Positions 58,934 to 64,000 of a stretch of 64,000 nt of DNA are shown here, piece by piece (the stretch's first letter is position 1; the number at the start of each line of letters is the position of its first letter). The position numbers and the translations under genes were made by a program. Source of the DNA: Caryophanales bacterium UBA6380. Its GTDB lineage: Bacteria; Bacillota_I; Bacilli_A; RFN20; CAG-826. The notes below the pieces were generated by a model. That model was not told the DNA's origin. It did no database searches and saw nothing but the letters and a program-made list of their open reading frames with translations. Location of the stretch: NCBI GenBank assembly GCA_002438785.1, contig DJQS01000013.1, positions 104,150-168,149 on the forward strand, read 5' to 3'.

Positions 58934-61354
58934 ATGTTTAAAAATAAGCAAGAATTTATAAATGAATTTAAAGATCGACTTGTTTCAAAATATGGTAAAG
59001 AGCCATTTGAAGCTCATATTCTAGAACAATATGATATTTTAGGTGAAATGGTACGTGATTATGGTGGACACGATTGGAGAAATACTCGTGAATATGTTTT
59101 AGATCACCACGAAAAACAATTGATTTATTTTTCAATGGAATTTTTAATCGGTCGACTTCTTACAAGTAATATGATGAATATGGGTATTTATAATATTTGT
59201 AAAGAAGGTTTAGAAGAATTAGGAATTGATATTGGCAAGCTTGAAGATGTTGAAGCAGACGCCGGTTTAGGAAATGGTGGTTTAGGTCGACTTGCTGCAT
59301 GTTTTTTAGATAGTATAGCAAGTGTTAATTATCCTGGTTTTGGTAATTGCATTCGTTATGAATATGGGTTTTTTAAACAAAGAATTATTGATGGTAAACA
59401 AATTGAGTTACCTGATCAATGGTTAACTAATGGTTATGTGTGGGAAATTCGTAAGCCTAAACATGCTGTTGAAGTTAGTTTTTATGGTAATGCTGAAACC
59501 TATTTAAAACCAGATGGAGGATATGGAATTAGAACCGTTGATGCTACTAAAGTTTTAGCGATGCCATATGATGTTTATATTCCTGGATACAAAAATGGCT
59601 TAGCCAATACATTAAGATTATGGAGTGCACAACCAAGTGAAAATAATTTACAAAGTGGGCAATCTTTCGAAGAATATTTGACAACATTAAAGGAATTATC
59701 ACATGGTTTATATCCTGATGATTCTACAGAACATGGAAGAATATTAAGATTAAGACAACAATATTTCTTTGTAAGTGCTGGTATTCAAAGTGCCTTAAGA
59801 GGTCATCTTAGAAGATATGGTACTTTAGACAATTTTTATGAAAAATATGTTTTTCAATTAAATGATACACATCCTATTTTAGCAATACCTGAACTTATGA
59901 GATTACTAATGGATGAATATGGTTATGGCTGGGATGATGCTTGGAATCAAGTAACTAAGTGTATTGCTTATACTAATCATACAATTATGCCTGAAGCACT
60001 AGAAAAATGGCCAATACTTTATGTACAACAGTTGATTCCTCGCTGCTTCATGATTATTGAAGAAATTAATCGTCGTCAAATGATTTGGATGAGAGAGAAT
60101 AAAGTCAATGATAATGAATTTAATGATATGATTATTATTAAAGATGGAATGATTAGAATGACTAATTTAGCAATTTATGCTTGTTTTAGTGTTAATGGTG
60201 TTGCAGCATTACATACTAATATTTTAAAGAAAGAAACATTTAAAACTTTCTACAAATATTATCCAGAAAAATTTAATAATAAAACTAATGGTGTTACTCA
60301 TAGACGTTGGTTAATGTATTCTAATTTAGGTCTAAGTAGATTAATTACTGATTTAATCGGTGATAAATGGGAGAAAAATCCAGAATTTGAATTAGAAAAA
60401 TTAAAGAAATTTATAAATAAAAATGAAGTTTTGCAAGCTTTAATGGAAATTAAGCATGAAAATAAAATTGCTTTAGCAAAATTTATAAAAGAGCATTACA
60501 ATATCGATATTGATCCTAATTCAATTTTTGATACACAAATAAAAAGACTCCACGCATATAAAAGACAATTAATGAATATTTTTAGAATAATGCATTATTA
60601 TTTTGAAATAAAAAACAATAAAGACTTTAAGATGATTCCTCATACTTATATTTTTGGAGCTAAAGCTGCTCCTTCATATTATTTTGCTAAACAAATTATT
60701 GAATTAATATTAGCTGTTGCTAAAATTGTCAATAATGATCCTGATGTCAATAAATATATTAAAGTTGTATTTATGGAAAATTATGGTGTTAGTTTAGCAG
60801 AAAAAATTATTCCTGCTACTGATGTTAGTGAGCAAATTTCAACTGCTGGTAAAGAAGCTAGTGGAACTTCTAATATGAAATTTATGATGAATGGTGCCCT
60901 AACTTTAGGAACTCTTGATGGTGCTAACGTTGAAATAAGTGAAAGAGTTGGTATGGATAATTGCTTTATTTTTGGGCTAAAAGAAAATGAAATTCAAAAA
61001 TTAAGAGATAGCGGCTTATATAATCCTTGGGATGAATATAATCATAATTTACATATAAGAAGAGTTTTAGATAGTTTATTTAATGGGCCTTGGTGTTCTG
61101 AACCAAATAAATTTAGATCTATTTTTGATGAAATTATGAATCATAATGATGAATATTTTATTCTTAAAGATTTTGAATCATATTTAACAGAATCTAAAAA
61201 AATCGAAGAATATTATCAAAATAAAGAAGCTTGGGCTAGAAGTTGTTTAATAAATATTGCAATGAGCGGATATTTTAGTAGCGATAGAACTATTGAAGAA
61301 TATAATAATGATATTTGGCATTTAAAGAAAATTCCAAATAAAAATATAAAATAA
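58934..61354 (+). CDS. glgP: Glycogen/maltodextrin phosphorylase
   Basis: 806 residues, full length. It releases glucose-1-phosphate from alpha-1,4-glucan ends. Seen: N-G-G-L-G-R-L-A-A-C-F-L-D-S (N-terminal lobe), H-T-I-M-P-E-A-L-E-K-W and the pyridoxal-phosphate site E-A-S-G-T-S-N-M-K-F-M-M-N-G with the Schiff-base Lys. AGGAGAA lies before the start. Operon with glgB; the terminator follows nine bases after the stop. Confidence 0.97.
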   Translation: MFKNKQEFINEFKDRLVSKYGKEPFEAHILEQYDILGEMVRDYGGHDWRNTREYVLDHHEKQLIYFSMEFLIGRLLTSNMMNMGIYNICKEGLEELGIDIGKLEDVEADAGLGNGGLGRLAACFLDSIASVNYPGFGNCIRYEYGFFKQRIIDGKQIELPDQWLTNGYVWEIRKPKHAVEVSFYGNAETYLKPDGGYGIRTVDATKVLAMPYDVYIPGYKNGLANTLRLWSAQPSENNLQSGQSFEEYLTTLKELSHGLYPDDSTEHGRILRLRQQYFFVSAGIQSALRGHLRRYGTLDNFYEKYVFQLNDTHPILAIPELMRLLMDEYGYGWDDAWNQVTKCIAYTNHTIMPEALEKWPILYVQQLIPRCFMIIEEINRRQMIWMRENKVNDNEFNDMIIIKDGMIRMTNLAIYACFSVNGVAALHTNILKKETFKTFYKYYPEKFNNKTNGVTHRRWLMYSNLGLSRLITDLIGDKWEKNPEFELEKLKKFINKNEVLQALMEIKHENKIALAKFIKEHYNIDIDPNSIFDTQIKRLHAYKRQLMNIFRIMHYYFEIKNNKDFKMIPHTYIFGAKAAPSYYFAKQIIELILAVAKIVNNDPDVNKYIKVVFMENYGVSLAEKIIPATDVSEQISTAGKEASGTSNMKFMMNGALTLGTLDGANVEISERVGMDNCFIFGLKENEIQKLRDSGLYNPWDEYNHNLHIRRVLDSLFNGPWCSEPNKFRSIFDEIMNHNDEYFILKDFESYLTESKKIEEYYQNKEAWARSCLINIAMSGYFSSDRTIEEYNNDIWHLKKIPNKNIK

Positions 61355-61362
61355 AGTTAAAT

Positions 61363-61400
61363 AAAAAAATAGACGACCAAACATTGGACGTCTATTTTTT
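61363..61400. terminator. Bidirectional terminator between glgP and the ECF gene
   Basis: AAAAAATAGACG pairs with CGTCTATTTTTT around a 13-base loop that can pair further (CCA/TGG). The stop codon of the minus-strand ECF gene (61392-61394) is part of the stem. Confidence 0.85.
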
Positions 61401-61943
61401 AATCTTTATTATTTTTTTATGAAATTCTAAATCATTGTATAGGTAGTGGTCTACTGGCAATTTATCGAATAAAATTAGTAACAAAATTGAAAATATAGAA
61501 CAGCAAACTCCTTGAATTAAATCAAATGAACTACTTAGATATGCATAATTAACTCCATAAAGAATTATATACGAAATAAAGTATGTTAAAACCATGAATA
61601 AAGGAGCAATGAAATTAGCTAAATATTTAATATATTTTGTTTTTCTTAATAGATAAAAAACAATAAATGTTACGATAGATTCGAGACCTTTAGCAATAAT
61701 TGTAAATGGAATGAAGTTAGCAAATCCACTTGCAAAATCGCCAAATGCGGTACCAATGATTCCACTAAAAAATCCAACAAATGGTCCTAAATAGATTGTG
61801 GAAAATATAATTATTGCATCACTTAAATTAAAATACCCGGCTCCTCCACCATATGGTATAGAAATAAAATAAGTTAGAATAAATGTTAAAGCTGAAAATA
61901 TAGCGGTAAGACTAATTGTCTTTAATATCTTTATTTTTTTCAT
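61392..61943 (-). CDS. ECF transporter S component (vitamin uptake)
   Basis: 183 residues with five to six membrane helices. The pattern near residues 30-80 (G-A-G-Y-F-N-L-S-D-A, then L-G-P-F-V-G-F-F-S-G-I-I-G-T-A-F-G-D) is that of ECF substrate-binding subunits of the COG4720 type, linked in other bacteria to pyridoxine, thiamine-precursor or similar vitamins. The substrate cannot be fixed here. It needs the shared EcfAA'T module, not in the window. The start lies 32 bases inside the TudS-like gene, with AGGA about nine bases upstream, so the two are coupled. Confidence 0.85.
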   Translation of the reverse strand: MKKIKILKTISLTAIFSALTFILTYFISIPYGGGAGYFNLSDAIIIFSTIYLGPFVGFFSGIIGTAFGDFASGFANFIPFTIIAKGLESIVTFIVFYLLRKTKYIKYLANFIAPLFMVLTYFISYIILYGVNYAYLSSSFDLIQGVCCSIFSILLLILFDKLPVDHYLYNDLEFHKKIIKIKK

Positions 61944-62373
61944 TTATAAGTTCCTGAATTTCATCTTCGTTATAGCAAATTACGCCAAGTGCTTTCAAAT
62001 TATCTGTTAATACACCAGATCCGTGAATAAATTTATGTCTAAAATAGCCATCATATATACTATGTACACCGCAACTTGGACTATTTTCTTTTAAAATTGC
62101 TCGTTTGATTTTTAAATATTTAACGATATTTAAAACTTCTTTACTGCCCTTATTAAAATAATTTGTTACGTCTTTTCCCTCTTTATTAAAAACATTATCG
62201 CCTTTTCTTTCTGCAGGGATTCTAGGTATTGATAAGCCACCTAAAACTTCTGGACAAACGGGAACGAGTTCATAATATTTTAAGAGTTCTTTAACAAGTG
62301 GATTGTAATTACTTTTCCCATCGTAACGTGTTTTTTCACCGACCAAACAAGCACTAATTAATATTTTTTCCAT
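61912..62373 (-). CDS. TudS-like protein (DUF523, 2-thiouracil desulfurase family)
   Basis: 153 residues. Three conserved Cys (in I-S-A-C-L-V-G at 9, V-P-V-C-P-E near 40, and S-P-S-C-G near 100) are those that bind the iron-sulfur cluster in TudS, which removes sulfur from 2-thiouracil. G-G-L-S-I-P-R-x-P-A-E-R is also typical of DUF523. It probably detoxifies or salvages thio-bases. A GAGG and TATAAT lie upstream on the minus strand. It overlaps the ECF gene. Confidence 0.9.
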   Translation of the reverse strand: MEKILISACLVGEKTRYDGKSNYNPLVKELLKYYELVPVCPEVLGGLSIPRIPAERKGDNVFNKEGKDVTNYFNKGSKEVLNIVKYLKIKRAILKENSPSCGVHSIYDGYFRHKFIHGSGVLTDNLKALGVICYNEDEIQELINEKNKDIKDN

Positions 62374-62394
62374 ACAAAAACCTCGACATAATTA

Positions 62395-62428
62395 TAATTA
62401 ATATTTAATTTTATTTAAATATTAATTA
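62395..62428. repeat. Perfect 14-bp inverted repeat between the hydrolase and TudS-like genes
   Basis: TAATTAATATTTAA (62395-62408) against TTAAATATTAATTA (62415-62428), six-base loop. AT only. It covers the hydrolase stop codon (62422-62424) and the likely TudS promoter, so it could be an operator or a weak terminator. Confidence 0.45.
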
Positions 62429-63348
62429 TTAGAGTTAATAAAATTAATAATATAATTATTACATTTTTTACTTATTTCTAGATATGGTTCTAAAACATTG
62501 TAAACGTGATATGAATCATCACTTTTTTCTATATAAAAATTGAAATTTATATTCTCTTTTTTAAATAAAGAAGTCATCATTGTAGTTTGTTCTTTACAAA
62601 CTTTATCTCCATCACTTGTAATGATCAAATATTTTAAATTTTTATCGATATATTTTATTATTTGATTAAGTGAAGAATTATTTCTTATGATATTTCTTTT
62701 TTTATTGTCACCAAACATCATGATGTTAAAAGTTCTTTTAGCTAATATATTTATAATTTTATGTTTTTTTAATAAGACAAGATCTAATAAAAAGGGAGCA
62801 GCATGATTTAAAATTACAGAATTTATATTTATATCAATATGATTTACATTATAGATAGATTGGAGTTCCTTACTATTATTAATTGCTAAAAACAATAGAA
62901 GTAAATGACCACCAGCACTATCTCCTATTAAAGTAATATTATTTTTGTTGAAATGATATCTATTATACATATTTAAAATAAAATTAATAGCTTTAAATGT
63001 GCTCCTCATTATGTCAATTAAAGTAAAATTATTAATAATTAATGGATATGTGAAAGACGTGATTAAATAATTATATTTCGCTAATTCCATACAAAATAAT
63101 CCATTTGTATCTTTATCGCCATATATCCAAGCACCACCATGAAAGTCAATTATTAAATTATTGTTTATGGTACTATGATTTTTTAAATGATAAAAATTTA
63201 CATTGTAATTTTTATCATTTTCATCAAAATTAAATGTATTAACATCTATTATTTTATTTTCTTTTTGCTTATTGATTAAATCTAAATCATCAATGAGCAT
63301 TTTTTTACTCACATTTTTAAATATTTTTTTAAGAATAAAATTAATCAT
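62422..63348 (-). CDS. Alpha/beta hydrolase (HSL-type esterase)
   Basis: 308 residues. The oxyanion motif F-H-G-G-A-W is at about 69-74 and the nucleophile elbow G-D-S-A-G-G at about 142-147; the Asp in T-S-D-G-D-K and the His in S-Y-H-V-Y complete the triad. This is the hormone-sensitive-lipase branch of the esterases. No signal peptide; the first 15 residues are basic and hydrophobic, which may associate it with the membrane. Substrate unknown. It overlaps the upstream gene by eight bases. Confidence 0.87.
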   Translation of the reverse strand: MINFILKKIFKNVSKKMLIDDLDLINKQKENKIIDVNTFNFDENDKNYNVNFYHLKNHSTINNNLIIDFHGGAWIYGDKDTNGLFCMELAKYNYLITSFTYPLIINNFTLIDIMRSTFKAINFILNMYNRYHFNKNNITLIGDSAGGHLLLLFLAINNSKELQSIYNVNHIDININSVILNHAAPFLLDLVLLKKHKIINILAKRTFNIMMFGDNKKRNIIRNNSSLNQIIKYIDKNLKYLIITSDGDKVCKEQTTMMTSLFKKENINFNFYIEKSDDSYHVYNVLEPYLEISKKCNNYIINFINSNN

Positions 63349-63931
63349 TTGAATCTACTATATCCATTTCAAAAAGACGTAATGATTGTATAAGACTTAT
63401 ATTATATTTTGTAATTGTAAATGCGTATATATCACAAGCTTCCCAAATAAAAACCCAAGAAAAGATATTAATAACGTCGTTTAAAATATTGTTTTTTAAA
63501 AAATGCATTAATAAAATTTGTGTAATTAATATTGCTATACCGATAATAAGACAAATGAATGAAATGGTTTTAGATCTTCTAATCTCATCTTTAGTTTCTT
63601 TATATTTAATAGCGTAATATTTTTTTATTAAATTTTTAATTTTTTCTTTTTCTTCAAAAGTGATGTCTTTAGCATAACTAATTATTAATTTTATTTTTTT
63701 CTTTTTTCTAATAAATTTAAATGATTCAAAGATGAAATCAAAAATCTCTTCGTTAAGTAATGTTTTATTAGAATAATTTTTGTATAAATTATCTCTTTCT
63801 AGATGAAGTTTTATAATTCCGTAGTCTCCATCGATTGAAAAGCAAGCATTTTCTTGCTTTTCAATTTCTAAAATTGCATTTATTTCATTTTCAATACTAT
63901 GCTTAACCTTATTAGCTTTATTTTTAAACAT
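63341..63931 (-). CDS. Unrecognised protein with two membrane helices
   Basis: 196 residues. About 120 residues of charged, mixed alpha/beta sequence (Lys/Glu/Ile-rich) are followed by two hydrophobic helices (about 122-143 and 150-172) and a short polar tail. I recognise no family. It is translationally coupled to the hydrolase downstream, which suggests a joint function. The start has no ribosome site; a TATAAT lies six bases upstream. Confidence 0.65.
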   Translation of the reverse strand: MFKNKANKVKHSIENEINAILEIEKQENACFSIDGDYGIIKLHLERDNLYKNYSNKTLLNEEIFDFIFESFKFIRKKKKIKLIISYAKDITFEEKEKIKNLIKKYYAIKYKETKDEIRRSKTISFICLIIGIAILITQILLMHFLKNNILNDVINIFSWVFIWEACDIYAFTITKYNISLIQSLRLFEMDIVDSND

Positions 63932-63937
63932 AACTTT

Positions 63938-63967
63938 ATTATAAATAATATATTTACTAGTAGTAAA
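63938..63967 (-). promoter_or_regulatory. Promoter of the two-helix protein / hydrolase pair (leaderless)
   Basis: Minus strand: TTTACT (plus 63962-63967), 18 bp, TATAAT (plus 63938-63943), six bases, ATG. No Shine-Dalgarno sequence. The remaining bases to 64000 show nothing else. Confidence 0.5.
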
Positions 63968-64000
63968 TATTTATTTAATTTGTTAATTTACAAATCATTC

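Noticed and set aside
1..64000. CRISPR array, prophage, insertion sequence, rRNA or tRNA genes
   Set aside because: I saw no regularly spaced repeats, transposase or phage-type frames, and no cloverleaf or rRNA sequence; the ordering is that of a core chromosome region.

Overview
The window comes from a very AT-rich, low-GC Gram-positive genome with short intergenic gaps, TGA used as a stop (for example at 34391-34393) and TGG for Trp. The gene set (T-box-regulated thrS, class II GalT, PrpC/PrkC pair, BspA-like lipoproteins, an F-ATPase b subunit made as a lipoprotein) points to the Bacilli close to the Mollicutes, such as the gut RF39 or Erysipelotrichales-like lineages. This placement is inference; no rRNA lies in the window.

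Layout. 1-7718: a cluster of surface lipoproteins (one cut by the window edge), two of them tandem BspA/LRR_5 proteins. 7863-11979: a circularly permuted GH3 glycosidase and an unusual flavodoxin-SCP2-membrane fusion. 12134-14825: a COG2509 flavoprotein and purA. 14922-23815: a MscS channel leading into a full F1Fo-ATPase operon (I-like, a, c, b, delta, alpha, gamma, beta, short epsilon) with purB at its end, converging on corA. 24909-29701: pepV, trmB fused in frame to an M42 aminopeptidase, a YtpR-like protein and pncB. 29897-35264: LacI-family regulator, apt, tyrS, an M6 metalloprotease lipoprotein and exonuclease III. 35354-41321 (minus): rpsD with a structured leader, a heterodimeric ABC exporter and galT. 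41475-47504: gpmA and a CvpA-like protein on plus, then pfkA, pyk and T-box-thrS on minus. 47660-56192: the classic gmk-priA-(fmt)-rsmB-rlmN-prpC-prkC-(rsgA)-rpe string, but without fmt and rsgA, with a degenerate RsmB and a PrkC lacking its extracellular half. 56247-61354: rpmB, a broken small ORF preceded by a consensus cre site, and glgB-glgP. 61392-63931 (minus): an ECF S component, a TudS-like desulfurase, an alpha/beta hydrolase and a small membrane protein.

Physiology suggested: fermentative sugar and glycogen metabolism (GH3, GalT, GlgB/GlgP, Pfk, Gpm, Pyk), vitamin and nucleobase salvage (PncB, Apt, ECF), and an ATP synthase whose rotor has a two-carboxylate site that resembles Na+-coupled rings.

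The main cross-window signal is that eight genes lack a Shine-Dalgarno sequence and have a -10-like hexamer almost exactly where transcription would begin at the start codon (seven with six bases between hexamer and ATG, one with eight), which predicts leaderless mRNAs. The most notable single loci are the trmB-M42 fusion, explained by one extra A in a homopolymer, the three-part flavodoxin-SCP2-6TM protein, the RsmB pseudoenzyme and the E35/E68 c-ring.
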